From NCBI GenBank assembly GCA_031002005.1, contig JARYHS010008074.1:271065930-271129929 (forward strand): a stretch of DNA of 64,000 bases, given 5' to 3'. Below the pieces are notes generated by a model. That model made no database searches. It saw nothing but the letters and a program-made list of their open reading frames with translations, and was not told the DNA's origin. The position numbers were made by a program, and so were the translations under genes. How positions within the stretch are numbered: the stretch's first letter is position 1; each line of letters opens with the position of its first letter. Positions 33,056 through 44,433 of the stretch are shown piece by piece. The stretch is from Vandiemenella viatica (taxonomy: Eukaryota > Arthropoda > Insecta > Orthoptera > Morabidae).

Positions 33056-34628
33056 CTAGCAAAAAGTTATCTGGCTTTGGGTCTATTCCTACCTTAGCAA
33101 CATATCAATCATACTCAACACACTCCTACAGCTCCCTTGATTTCAAAAACTTCTTGTCTTGCCCACATTTTCAGTCTCACCCACCCAACCCCTCTACCAC
33201 CCACTCCAAAAGCCTCCATCCTACCTTCTGCTAAACCACAGCAGTCTGTGATTAACCTTTCTTCTTCTCCTTTATCAGTATCTCAACTCTCTGTTCTCGC
33301 TAAGGGATTGTCATTTTCCCCAATCCCGAAGTTTCCTCAGGCCACTTTGGTCTGGGACTCTTTAGCATTCTGCCGCATTATCCAGTGGCGTTACTACTTT
33401 GCCACCCGGAATGGTAGTGATTTTCGGCACGATGAGACTGAGCCCTGCCTAGAGCGTTTCAAACCTCCATCCAAATTAGATCCACCACTACTTCCTCAAC
33501 ACCATCCCCTCCTTATGTTCCAGGAATTCCTCACTTCCAACCTGCCCCCAAAATCTTTCCTCAACTTCATTTCCCCCTCCAACAACCTCAGTACTATTGA
33601 AACCCGTGCCATGAGAGAACTGTCTAAGAATAGGAACATCATAATTCTCCCAGCCGACAAAGGTTCAAAGACCGTAGTCGTGGACCGCAGTAACTACAAG
33701 GCCTGAAGCTCTGAGACAGCTCTCTGACACCATCACATACCTTCCACATTCACAGATCCTACAACTTCAATATGCCAAGAAGTACGCACTCTCATTGACC
33801 TCCAAGGCCCGTTACAAAGACTCTCTACAAACTCAATGTCCCTCCTTACCTCACAGAACTCCCGTACCCCCACCTTGTACCTTCTTCCCAAGATCCACAA
33901 AACTGGAAATCTAGGGTGACCTATAATTGCAGCATATGTGTCACCTACTGAACGGATTTCAGCTTTCGTGGATCAGCGCCTCCAGCCTTTCATACAGAAC
34001 ATCCCTTCATTCATAAAAGACACCCCACACTTCTTCGAATGACTTTCCACAGTCCCCATTACTGTATCACCTGACTCCTTCTTTGTCTCCATAGATGTCT
34101 CTTCCCTTTACACCAACATTCCTCACGGACAGAGCCTCAGTGCCATGGGACACTTCCTGGAAATGTGACCTATTGACAGCCTCACCAAGACATCCTTTCT
34201 CATTTCCTTGGCAAACCTCATCCTGTCTAACAACTACTTTTCCTTCAACTCTCAAATTTACCACCAGATACGCGGCACTCCTATGGGCACCCGCATAACA
34301 CCTTCCTAAGCAAACCTTTTCCTGGGCCATCTGGAACAAGAATTCCTCAACAATCTTTCCATTAACCCTCTTGTGTGGTTCAGATATATACATGACATTT
34401 TTATGACCTTCACCCAAAAAGAGAATCATTTAAGAGACTTCCCCAACTACATCAACAACCATTCCATCAAACCTCAACATACTCTCACAGCCATGTTACC
34501 TTTCTTGATGTTGACATTTCCTTGCATAATGGGTGCCTGAATACCTCTGTTCATACCAAGCCTACAAATCTGCAGCAGTATCTTCATTTTAACAGTTGTC
34601 ATCCCTCCCACAACAAATGTTCCCTTCC
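33056..34628 (+). pseudogene. PLE reverse transcriptase, N-terminal and catalytic part
   Basis: Plus strand: an N-terminal region with WDSLAFCRIIQWRYYFATRN, the PLE signature RNIIILPADKGSKTVVVDR (about 33630-33695), then after shifts PQDPQNWKS (KIHK region), CLHRCLFPLHQHSS (the TIDVSSLYTNIPH region read one base off), and VTFLDVDISLHNGCLN (34500-34550). The order matches PLE RTs, which resemble telomerase RT more than LINE RT. Broken by frameshifts and stops. Confidence 0.82.
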
Positions 34629-35455
34629 TTAGGCTAAGCGCAAATTGAGACACGTATAGTGCGTGTCACGTGACACAGCACAGCACTCTTTTTTGTAAAC
34701 TACGAAATCAAATACAACAGCGCACATTGGGAACACTAAGCTACGCGGCGTGACTCTCGTCTGCTCACAGTCGTGTGGCGCTGTGATCGAGACACAGTTT
34801 CTCGCCCACGCTTGTGAACGTGTTGTTAACCCTCTAATCTTTGACTTTTTAAAAGAAAAAGTTAATAGAGGCAGTGATGTAGCACAAAGAGCTTTATTAT
34901 ACAAAACATGTAAAAAAAAACTGAAGAATCGGACTTGGGGTGTCACTGCAAATAATTGATGGATGATCAATGTTACCCATATTTCCACAAATAGTCATTT
35001 CACAATTTTTCGTTAATACATATCGTACATACTAAGGAAAGGATTATTCTAATTAGTAAATCAAAAAGTAACGTTTGCTCTAACATGACCCCACATACCC
35101 TACAGAATGTAAAACTTACACAAATGAAGTATGGTTTGTTGTCACTATTTTCCAATCATAACCGACTGACGGAACTGCTGCTCAATTGTGGAAACACTAA
35201 GTGAAATTCTTAGACACTTTAAAAATAGTTGACGAAGTTTCTTGTTCATGCAGTGATTGAGATTGCTGCAACAGTTTGATAACGTTCACATCTTCTGCTA
35301 CCACTACTAACTTGGAAACCATCAGACATGTTGAGAACAGATTTCGATCACCCAAATATATGTTGAAAGGATTTACTCCATATGTCTATACTACAACCAT
35401 TTCTTCAAAATGAGCCATAGTTATAAGGAAAATTGTTAGCCTTAGATTGAAAGCT

Positions 35456-35545
35456 TTGTCATGGTGTATGGCATAAGGTGCCTGCTTGCCATTTTGCAAA
35501 TCCGGGTTCAAATCCCATATTGTCGAATGTTTTTATTTCTTTTTT
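35456..35545 (+). repeat. tRNA-like SINE head
   Basis: TGGTGTATGGCATAAGGTGC (A-box-like) and GGGTTCAAATCCCA (B box within a T-arm-like GGG...CCC stem), about 70 nt overall, followed by a T-rich end. It lacks an acceptor stem match I can draw, so a SINE or tRNA pseudogene fits better than a working tRNA. Confidence 0.55.
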
Positions 35546-35777
35546 TATATTCAACAATCACTGAGCGTTGATTTTATATGTCTTAAAATTAATGTACATA
35601 TTTTTATTATGTGAAATAACGTTAAGAGCATAAAATGTTACATAATATATAGTCTTAATTCTTTTTAGGAAATCAGGATTTTATTGTCAATAAGTTTATT
35701 TTTAATGCGTTTTCTAATGAAACAGGTTTGTTACATCTTTTCTATATTTGTATCTCTACTGTTATTATTTTAAAGTA

Positions 35778-36121
35778 AGGGACCGTGCACAAACTACGTG
35801 GCTCGGCCCAGGAGGGGAGAGGTTAGCTGGAAGACTACGCTGGGCTACGTGGGGGGAGAGGGGGGGGGTTCTGAGCCAGGCCACGTAGCTTTCATTTCAT
35901 AACATTTTTTACAGTTAAAATGAGGAACTGAACTCACAACTGCAAGTGAATATTTATTTCCCTCAGTTAATTATCTCTGTATGTAATTTACAATATTCTG
36001 ACAAGAGAAAACAGTACAAAATGTTTTCTGGAATCAAAAAGGAAAAAAGCTACGTGCTATGGGGGGGGGGGGGGGGTCACAGGAGGCAAAAATGGAGCTA
36101 CGTAGTTTATGCACGCTCCCT
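35778..36121. mobile_element. MITE with G-rich TIRs, nested in Harbinger
   Basis: Ends AGGGACCGTGCACAAACTAC ... GTAGTTTATGCACGCTCCCT, flanked by AAGTA at 35773-35777 and 36122-36126. It contains G runs, with a long one at 36061-36077. Its insertion cuts the Harbinger coding relic just after ILRNYL. Confidence 0.85.
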
Positions 36122-36240
36122 AAGTAGTTCCTCAAAATGGGAGCTGATTTTGCTATATCTTTCACCGTGTCCACTTTACTATCAAATGGTTTCCTCAACC
36201 CACGAAACCGTGAAGACAGTATACTGAAGGCGCATTCCAT
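36122..36240 (-). pseudogene. Harbinger transposase C-terminal fragment
   Basis: Minus strand: MECAFSILSSRFRGLRKPFD, then KVDTVKDIAKSAPILRNYL. The pattern (V)ECAFGIL..RFR....I...VD....IV.A..ILHNYL is the end of the DDE_4 nuclease of PIF/Harbinger transposases; the Glu in ECAF is the catalytic one. Only this piece is left. Confidence 0.75.
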
Positions 36241-36762
36241 GGTTTATCGAGCTCGAAAAATTCAGATGTTAAAAATTTTGTGTTCATAATTTTCAGATAT
36301 ATGCTTCCATGTATTAAAAAACGTGTGACATCGGCTTAGCAATCGTAGGTATACTTTCAGGAGACAGAAGTAGTAACATGTGTTACATTATGTTCATGCC
36401 CGATGCACTACTAGCAAATACATTTCCATTGCTAAATCTGCCCACAGCTCCAATATCGACTGTGATTAATTTTTAATCCACATCCGCTTTTCCTTTTAGA
36501 CAAAATATACTCATTAGTTTAGTTACATTTCTTATTCAGCAAGGTATAAAGCAAAACTCCATGTTTGGCACCATCTAATTCTAAATAACGACCAATGTTA
36601 ATAATAAAAAAGTGTAATTTCAGACGCAAGTGGTACGCGCGACACTTGTAAACTGCGTCCCAATATGTGGACCATCACGCTACGCGTGACTCACACGCGC
36701 ATCATGCCACTCGTGTCGTGTCATGTCACACGCGCTATACGCGTCTCAATTTGCGCTTAGCC

Positions 36763-37600
36763 TTACAGTCTGCCCGTCTGTGGAAGGCGCATCTGGTTTG
36801 ATGAAATATCTCTTTACTGATACACACAAAACCTGTCTGGAGCTCTCATCTCCCACAGTTACCCACCTGACTTAGTACACAAACAAATCTCTCATGTTGT
36901 AGCCCGTCTGTGCACAGCCACTCTAAGGCTGTACCCCTTGAAACTAAATGTAGTCCCACTATCATCACTCAGTTCTTCCCTGGTCTTGAGTCTATCAACC
37001 TAATCCTTCGCTGTGGGCCTGGCTTCCTACGTTCCTTCCCCGGTATGTGTACCATTCTTGATAAAATCCTACCCACTGCCCCACACACATGTTTTAGCAG
37101 ACCACCAAATCTAAAAAATATGTTGCCTCATAAGTACTCACCTAGAAATTCCCCCAAACTACCACAGGGATCATTCCCTTGCAACAGACCCCACTGTAAA
37201 ACATGCATCCAGCTACTACCACTTACTCCAATCCTACCACATGTGAAACATTCCCCATCATTGGTCATGCTACTTGCATGACAACACACCTCATATATCA
37301 ACTTACATGCCTCCATTGCTCCAGCTCATATATCGGCGTCACTACCAACCCACTTGCTATCAGAAGGATGGCCACAGGCAGACAGTATATACTAACAATG
37401 AGGCCCATCCAGTTGCAAAACATGCCAGTTCCCACAAACTGACTAATTTTAACATCTGTTTGTCAGTTAGGGCGATTTGAGTTTTCCCTGATAACCTCCT
37501 CTGATGTGTGTAGATGGGAAATAGCCTATCAGAATATACTAGACACCAGACATCCTCCACTCCTCAATCTCCAGTAAATTCCTCCCACCAGACAATATTT
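36763..37600 (+). pseudogene. PLE C-terminal part, continuing after Harbinger
   Basis: Resumes the frame cut at 34631: LWKAHLV, TDTHKTCLELSSPTVTHLT, FPGMCTILDKILPTAPHTCF, a Cys/His-containing segment, then the GIY-YIG-type ISTYMPPLLQLIYRR/HLIYQLTCLHCSSSYIG (frame-shifted pair) and NFNICLSVRAI to about 37480. It ends in a terminal fragment before 37610. Confidence 0.8.
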
Positions 37601-37610
37601 TTCAGATTTG

Positions 37611-38734
37611 TGAAGAAAAAAAAAAACATGAAAAAGAACCTAGCACCCTTGTTTTTTTTCTAAGTTTGTTTTTTGTTTCTTCAGAAAACAGTATATTTGA
37701 TAAATTATAGTTTTAGATACAGAACTTACATTTTACATGTGTGTTTTAAATCTTAGTGAATCATACAATGTCTTACATAATGATTCATAAATGTATCTAT
37801 ATAGGTAACATAATTTTATTCATCCTCTATGTCAGTACAACATTCACTAATATCAGCACTACCAACTTCGGTTTGTGTCGGAATTTTCTGTTTCTTCTTC
37901 TGTCTCCTCTAGATCCATAACTTCAGAAATAGTTACATTTTCTTTTACTGGTTGTTCGTGTATTGTACGCAAAACATTTTGAGATTGTATTTTTAAATTA
38001 TGAGTACAGTACACACTAAGCCTAAAGACTGCGCTGATAATTCTGTATTATGGTCTTTTAAGCTTGAATTTAAATCTATTATCATACAAAATAGGAGCTT
38101 TCTTTCTTTTCCAATCGTTGGTTTACGCCAACAGTTGCAAGGAATAATTACTGACAATTTAATGACCCAGTATCACTAGCTGAGAGTTTAATAAGTATAC
38201 GAATATAAGGAAAGCACAATAAGTAATAAAAAGAGGCAAAAACCGTAGATAGATTTAAAATTCCTAATTTTTTCAAAAGATCCATAGGTCTACTGATAAA
38301 TTCGCATGGCTGGCAGCACTAGTTCAGATAGCGAGTATCAATCCAAACAACGAGGAACGGGGATTCCCTCTCACTCAACCTACCCTCCTCGGGAGATTCC
38401 CGTTCGTAAAAGAAAACTTCATTCAATGTTGCCAATATTTTTGTAATTTTCTTTTCTGCTGAACCAAAAGAATATAGTAGATTTAAAAATTAAGATAAGT
38501 ACTTAGTATAAACTCTAAAACAGTTATATTAAACAGTTAGTGCCTTACAAATTTCAGATTTAGTAGTTATGAAAAAAACATGTCCCAGAAAAAACATGTT
38601 TTTCATAGTTTTTTTTCATGTTTTTTTCATGTTTTTTTTTTTCAAGTCAGAAAAAAAAACCCGTTTTTTACAATTCTAATTTTTCTGTTATAGTTTTTTA
38701 AATTATGATTTGTATATGTATCCTCACTCAGTTA
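37611..38734. other. intron 2: unassigned, with an acidic coding-like scrap
   Basis: At 37845-37990 the minus strand reads QNVLRTIHEQPVKENVTISE, then EETEEETENSD and, one base shifted, EVGSADISECCTDIEDE before a stop. The composition suggests a former protein C-terminus, perhaps of a DNA transposon, but I cannot name it. A/T homopolymer-rich sequence with CATGTTTTTTTCATG lies at 38570-38660. Confidence 0.35.
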
Positions 38735-39022
38735 TTATGTTGGTCTACCACTTTCAATAATAATTTTCTGTCAACAGTATCGATTATCGATACAATACTT
38801 GACATTCCCCCCCCCCCTCCTACACTACCATCTTCGCCGGTTACGCCATTCACCAGACAGCCATCTCTGTGTACACACCTGACCCTGACTGGTGTCTCAC
38901 TTCTGCATGATTAAGGCTGTATGCTAAAATATTGCACTTTTCTTGTGTTTTTTTTTTTGGCATTCATCGTTCCCAGCCACCTTCACCTGTGGTAAGCGTT
39001 GGTTCATATTTCCCTATCCTTC
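38735..39022 (+). mobile_element. PLE terminal repeat, 'AUGA' family
   Basis: Contains ATCGATTATCGATACAATAC, a C10 run, CCATTCACCAGACAGCCATC, TGTGTACACACCTGACCCTG, the core at 38904-38936, GGTAAGCGTTGG and TTTCCCTATCCTTC. Diverged sister of 22962-23345. Confidence 0.75.
38904..38936 (+). ncRNA. hammerhead-like motif with A3-U8 core
   Basis: Stem I UGC (38904-38906) pairs with GCA (38934-38936). Core AUGAUUA 38907-38913, one A, stem II GGC (38915-38917) with GCU (38923-38925), AAAA in place of GAAA, then AUAU and U17. G12 is lost, so this copy is probably inactive, but it shows a stem I sequence different from, yet as paired as, the 51101 copy. Confidence 0.5.
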
Positions 39023-39024
39023 TT

Positions 39025-39200
39025 GATATATATATATATAAGGAAACAATAGGAGCTAAGTAGCGAATGGATTTACAAAAAAAGGATAGCAATATGAACC
39101 ACCACTTACCTTAGAATTTAGATGATGGTTTCATGGGTGAACACATAAAAATGCACAAGAACAGGAAAGTTTGGTTTAATTGTTTATATACAACAACCTT
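39025..39200 (-). mobile_element. PLE terminal fragment, 'UUGA' family
   Basis: Minus strand ...ATCATCTAAATTCTAAGGTA, AGTGGTGGTTCATATTGC, and the CACTACTTAGCTCC-type end, next to a TA tract at 39025-39039. The hammerhead region is unrecognisable. Confidence 0.6.
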
Positions 39201-40620
39201 CCAGAAGAGTCAAATGCAAGTTGTTTCATCTTTACTGACAAGAGGTTGAAGAAAAACTGTCAACAATCTTGAAAGCCTTGCAGTCTACTACTTGAAGCTT
39301 ATTCAAGGAAGAAAATTGTACAGCTTTCTGACAGGGAAGTTAATAGACAATTGAAAGTGTGGTAAAAATGGGTTCAATGTGAGCACTGTAATTACCAACA
39401 GTGTTTAGCATTTATATATAATCTAGCTCTTAACTTTCAGGATGCACTTCAATTAATTAAAAGGCAAAATTAGCAGAGAAAATGGTATTCTTCAATTATT
39501 CATAAGTTAAATAGTTCAATGAGAGGAGATCAAACAGAGGTTTTTGGAACATCCTCTCTGGCATTCTATTTTTCTGCTGAAAAACAGGCAACATTAGTAT
39601 GGGAAGTAGCTGAATCTATTAAAAAAAAATGCAGATATGGCACTAAGTGAATCAGTCTGAACCATTACAAGATATGTGAGGTCACTGTTATAAATACCAG
39701 CAATCAGCAAAGCCAATAAACAGCATCATTTATATAAATGAATAAAACATAAACAGACATTACTAACTTTCTTCTCTTTTTTCCCCAATCACTTTCTTCG
39801 CTGCCGGAATCTTGCCACATTCTTCGGGATTTCTTGGGCCGAGGTGCATCACTTTCTTCACTGTCATCATTAACTGACAAAAGAAATACCGCAATTACTA
39901 CGTTGGAAACTTATAATGCTGAAGATTTAAAGTTTAAACAAAAATGATATGGGGAGAGTGCTGGTAAACTTTATCACAAGCAACTGAAACACAACAATGT
40001 AGTTTATCAATTTAATACTACACCATAATTTGACAGTGAGATATTACCAAGAAGATATACTGTAACATAACAGGAACTATAATGAGTAATGATAAAACAA
40101 ACATGCAATCATCTTGTTAATTCTACTGTCACATAAAACAATAACATTAAATGAATGGAATGATGTTAAAATGTGTTTCTCACTATTGACTAAAAAATAA
40201 TTTGCCATATACTGATAAGATTCTGAGCATGCTGAAAGACATTTTATTTCCCACTTTCCCTGAGCTACAACATTATATGCTGTTGTAATTAATCTTAGGC
40301 GTCATTAAAAAATGAGCCAATAAGAGATATAATAATTATTCTAAAAACTAGTTCTTTACTGATGAGTCTTTGGAAATTTGACTGCTGCTTAATTTAAATT
40401 GAACTGGATTGAATTCCAACCAGAAGCTAATTATGAAAATACGATCTCAAACACTAGCAAATATTTTTTTTAATTGCATATTATTATTCCAAAATTTAAC
40501 TGAATTCAATTTAATTGTGATGGAGCGCTTGCTCCAGCAGCAACTTCCATACACATCAGTTTTTCCTCTTTTCTCTTCCCATCTACCTTTTCTCTTTACT
40601 AATTTCAACTTTAAATTTTT
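39201..40620. other. around exon 2: no further feature recognised
   Basis: Apart from the host exon at 39768-39873 there is only AT-rich sequence without repeats or frames that I can assign. Confidence 0.5.
39768..39873 (-). CDS. RSF1-like chromatin protein, exon 2
   Basis: Bounded by acceptor TTTTGTCAG before 39873 and donor GTTAGTA starting at 39767. It begins with two bases that complete the codon left by the upstream exon and ends with AA, completed by G of the next exon to Lys. The encoded peptide has two copies of a short unit, NDDSEESDAPRPKKSRR and then DSGSEESDWGKKRRK, each an acidic serine cluster followed by a basic cluster. These resemble CK2-site/nuclear-localisation patches. Introns of about 22 kb lie on both sides, both filled with mobile elements. 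Confidence 0.72.
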
Positions 40621-40624
40621 ATAG

Positions 40625-40945
40625 CGTATTTCATAAATTATTCATAATTTCTCCTGGTAATTTATTCCAATCATTGACTCCCTTAGCTACGAAAGAAAAC
40701 TTTCCCACACCTTTATGCCTGAAATCGACTGCCAATTTGTAGCCATAGTCATCTTTTCCCTTCCATGCACCTCTCCTAATTCTTCCACCAGTATCTTTCC
40801 ATGCCTCATCCCCAATATATTCCTTGTACACTTCCATGATTCTCTTCACCCTTCTCAATTTCTAGAGACAAATCTAGCAGCTCTTCTTTGCACACCCTCC
40901 AACTCCTGTATTGGATGCCCAAATTGTATGTCCAATGATTATGTA
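40625..40945 (-). pseudogene. LINE reverse transcriptase 3' remnant (CR1/L2-like)
   Basis: The minus strand reads GVQRRAAR-like scraps, RRVKRIMEVYKEYIGDEAWK, GRIRRGAWKGKDDYGYKL and HKGVGKFSFVAKGVNDWNKL with PGEIMNN. The run 'fsF..R.vndWNkLP..iv' is the usual end of CR1/L2/RTE-like LINE proteins. 5'-truncated, as most LINE copies are. Confidence 0.68.
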
Positions 40946-42189
40946 AAAATGATAATAAAAAAAAGAACCAAGAGATTTAGACAAGACGAAACAAAACTGT
41001 TTTGTGGTGATTCTGACAGTTAACAGACAATACTTAGCTTTTAGAAGGTCATCTTATTAATAACAACTTCATTCTTAAAATTATATGATAACTAATGCTG
41101 CATTAAATGTCAAAAACTGCACCATCAAATATCCATTTTGCAACAGTAACAATTTCATTAGCAAAGATTTCTTTTTAGATGGTAGGATATAAATAATGCC
41201 ATGTACATTTTCACAGTAATTTGTGGATGAAATCCAGATGCTATTGTTTATTCGCCAAGGTGAACCTAACTGATATGTAAAATGAAAAGAACATGAGTAA
41301 TATAGGATATCAAGTTCAAAGAAAAATTGGTGGTTGGTTGGTTGGTCTGTTAGGCTGTCAGCTCAATGAACCATTTAAGTTATGTGTGTTCTATAACCAT
41401 CTTGCTAGCAGAACATGACAGTATCGGAACAGTACTTAATTTGAAACGAGCCTAATTTAGTGTCTTTGTAGTTGCAATGATATATTTCCTAAACCTATAG
41501 ATGGCTGCCAACTCATAATACTGTTTCATTTAATTTTAGCACAACAACGATATTTAAGGTGTTTCTGAAAATAAAAGTTTGTATAGCTTCTAATACCATT
41601 TCATTAAGGGAGTTTTATGATTCAAATTAAACATTGTTAACAAGACTTAGATCCCAACTCTCAGACTGCAGGTATACTTCAGGAAAATTCACAGACACAT
41701 AGTCACAATCACTCGACCAATGTTAAAAGTTGTAGAAATCTATTTGTCTTGAATTACTGCCCCAAATTTCAATTTAACTATTCCAAAAAATTAAATTCAT
41801 ATGTTTACTTGGCATGCTATTTCTTTATGTTGCCCAGACTTTGTTCCAGTTCTGATTTGCCAATTTGGCTGCCTCACTGTCCTGCCTCCGAAAAGACACT
41901 TCAAAACATTTTAAGAAAATTGTTGAGAGGGCATTCAAATATTACGTAACACAATTTTTTGAAGATTTTAGATCCTCCATCCCCCCTCCCCCTCCCCCAT
42001 GTAACGCACCGTAACATTTTTCTGTACCCCCCTCTCCCCCTACCTAAATGTTATGTAACAAACCAAATGACCATTTTTACCTAAAAGTCACGATCATGTT
42101 GCGCAAAGTACCAGAAAGGCACTAAAATACCTTTGTTATTGTTTTAATCACGTTTGCAGTAATAATAAATAATAAAAAAAGAGATTTTT

Positions 42190-43960
42190 AAGAAATATGT
42201 AATTTATTTATCCATAAATGAAATATATAGGTACGTAAAAAAAAATCAATTGAAATTACTGCTCCTCTGTCCACGGGTTTGCCAGCCACTCGGATTCTTT
42301 CAATACTGGCATCCACAGAACAGACAAAGAGGGTTCCGGAATTGTTAAACCACCTCAACTTCGTCTTCTTTGAGCCAATCGCCATCCTCAGACAATGCTT
42401 CACTGCGGCGCACAATGCAAAGAAACTAATTTGCCCTTCTGGCAGCAAGTCGCTGTGGCCGTACTCTACTTTCACGGTGGTCTTGGACAGTCTTGCCATG
42501 CACTTAATGACTGTGTGTTTGCACACTCTTGTGGGATGTGAAATAGCTCTTATAGGTTGCATATATTTTGTTCTTGAGGTTGGATTGTACTAATGGGCAA
42601 AAGAAATCATAAGGCATTTGCTTAAACCGTTCAGGAGGAGGTGACAGATCAACGGACAACCTCACAAGAAGTGGTGAAAAGTTCCATGATTCTTTGTCCA
42701 GCTGACTAGGTACCATGAGCTTGCTTGGGGTTTGAAGGATTGGGCAGGGTGGCGGCAAGGAAGTATCCGGAAAGACAGAGTTCAATGCACTCCTTGAGCG
42801 GGAACAGCAGGATTCATCCGCGCATTTAATCACTTGCAACAAATATTGCGATTCACGGATGTGAATGCTATACCAGACCAGATTAGGTTCTGCTGGATCC
42901 TGCAAGCTATCTTCAGGCTTTCTATATTCCGCTGAAACATCATAGTTGTCAATTTTCATTTCACTCCAGACCTTTGCAAGTGTCTCCCCGGCTTGCTGAA
43001 AATTGCGTTTTTCCAAATCATCATCAATAGTCATTCCTTTGTCATCAAGATGAGAACCAAAATGTTCATGCGGCAGGATGACCCCTGACAGTTGTTTGCT
43101 GAGGGGGTCATGCGTTGCTCAACTCGCAGGAGCATTAGTTGCTATAAACAGGGCATCCAGTGTTGAGTGGCAAAGTTCTTAACTTTCCGATAATGCAAAT
43201 TTTCATCCGGCCCACCATCTACAAAGACGATGATCACTGACTTCACGGTGTTCAATTCTGTCATCATTATGGGTTTGAATGCAGACACTGATAAAAGTGA
43301 TTTGAAATCATAAGCATGGGTGTTCGCTGTGGAGGATGCGTGTTTCCCACTCCTTATGGATATGTGTGTCAACCCGCTGTAACCAGCAGCTTCTTCCTTA
43401 CCGAAACTGTCAGGATCCACGTTGACGCTGGCATTTACAGACGGAATAAGTTTGTGCCGCTCTGCCACGACCCAGTCATGGTCAGGTAAAAGTGCTCTGT
43501 ATTCCATATGCATTGAAAGAGGGCTCTGACTTTTCACTGCCGGTAGACCTATTGGTACACAGGCTATATCGTCCTGAACAAATACTTGCTGCGGTCCCAG
43601 AAGTGACGTGAGAGATTCCAAGGACCTGATTGTAAGCAGTGCAGAATTCTCCGTCCTCGTGTTTTTTGTGCATCTCAGTTTGTGGTCTTACTAACTTTAC
43701 AGGTACGGTGCGTACATGCCTCCTCCGCTCTTGAGTGTTAGAAACACGTGGGAGTAAATGAAGATATGTGATGCTTCGAGAAATTTGGAATCCCATCAAC
43801 AACAAGCCTCTCATGCAGGTCGGACAGAGTGAGACAACTCCTAATCATCTCTGTTCGGCGGCGTTCATCAGCAGCGCAATGTTAATTATGGTCTCCAAGA
43901 GAGCAGGTTGCGAGTCAACCGAAGGGGGCTGCCCACGGCTAGATCGAGGTTATACTGCAG
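42190..43960 (-). pseudogene. 'DGGPDEN' transposase-like protein, main part, frameshifted
   Basis: Minus-strand blocks in order: DDIACVPIGLPAVKSQSPLS and YRALLPDHDWVVAERHKLIP (43620-43470), GYSGLTHISIRSGKHASST (43360s), VKSVIIVFVDGGPDENLHYR (43240-43180), QRMTPSANN (43100), TIDDDLEKRNFQQAGETLAK (43034-42970), IHIRESQYLLQVIKCAD (42860-42810), then a C-terminus with GSKKTKLRWFNNSGTLFVCS and a VDASIERIRVAGKPV motif. Conserved Asp in VDGGPDEN and in other blocks suggests a DDE-type nuclease. I associate such proteins with uncharacterised invertebrate transposon proteins. Several frameshifts. Confidence 0.6.
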
Positions 43961-44029
43961 CAAGATTGATTTTCTGAAGTTCAGCTTTCTCAAGTTTTTA
44001 TTTGGCTCGAAATTTTTTGCACACTTGGC

Positions 44030-44038
<9 letters not shown>

Positions 44039-44083
<45 letters not shown>
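44039..44083. repeat. A45 homopolymer
   Basis: About 45 uninterrupted A (plus strand) inside the coding part of the 4-kb transposon. It sits exactly where the frame continuing from exon 3 ends (KELKEDEK then stop). It may be expanded or mis-assembled. Confidence 0.85.
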
Positions 44084-44087
<4 letters not shown>

Positions 44088-44181
44088 TTTTCATCTTCTT
44101 TCAATTCTTTCTGTAGTTTTTTTACTTCTTCGTGAACATCCCCTTTGTCTATACCAGTGTTCCTTGCTTCAGTAAGAACAT

Positions 44182-44433
44182 TTAATCTCCGTAGTAGTAG
44201 GCCGATTTTCTTTGTAAGAGTTTCTTGAGTAGAACATTTTTAGTGATGTTCGAAACAATCATAGTCGCGTGTGGTTCCGTAGACGAGATGTCCAAGTTGT
44301 CCCCAGCTTCCTCATCAGTAATCTCCTTTTGCTCATCATGGGTATAGCTCATCTTTTGTTTGACGGCACTGCTCTCTCTTCCAGCGACTCCGACAATCGA
44401 TCCCATATCAGATGAACACGCGGATACAGCATC
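44182..44433 (-). pseudogene. 'DGGPDEN' element, third exon (N-terminal region)
   Basis: Acceptor TAGGATTAG before 44433. Reads DAVSACSSDMGSIVGVAGRE, THDEQKEITDEEAGDNLDIS, TKNVLLKKLLQRKSAYYYGD and a stop. Shifting one base continues as NVLTEARNTGIDKGDVHEEV and KKLQKELKEDEK, so a one-base indel probably created the stop. Confidence 0.5.

Larger units (their letters stand above)
34632..36762 (-). mobile_element. PIF/Harbinger-type transposon
   Basis: Ends GGCTAAGCGCAAATTGAGAC ... GTCTCAATTTGCGCTTAGCC, with further TIR similarity to about 45 bp, flanked by TTA at 34629-34631 and 36763-36765, the 3-bp target typical of PIF/Harbinger. 2,131 bp. It splits a PLE frame. The unsplit paralogue at 32955-32970 gives the empty site. 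Contents: a transposase scrap, a nested MITE, and a tRNA-like segment at 35456. Confidence 0.9.

Noticed and set aside
35456..35545. Functional tRNA gene
   Set aside because: B box and A-box-like sequence are present but no acceptor stem can be drawn and it lies in a transposon.
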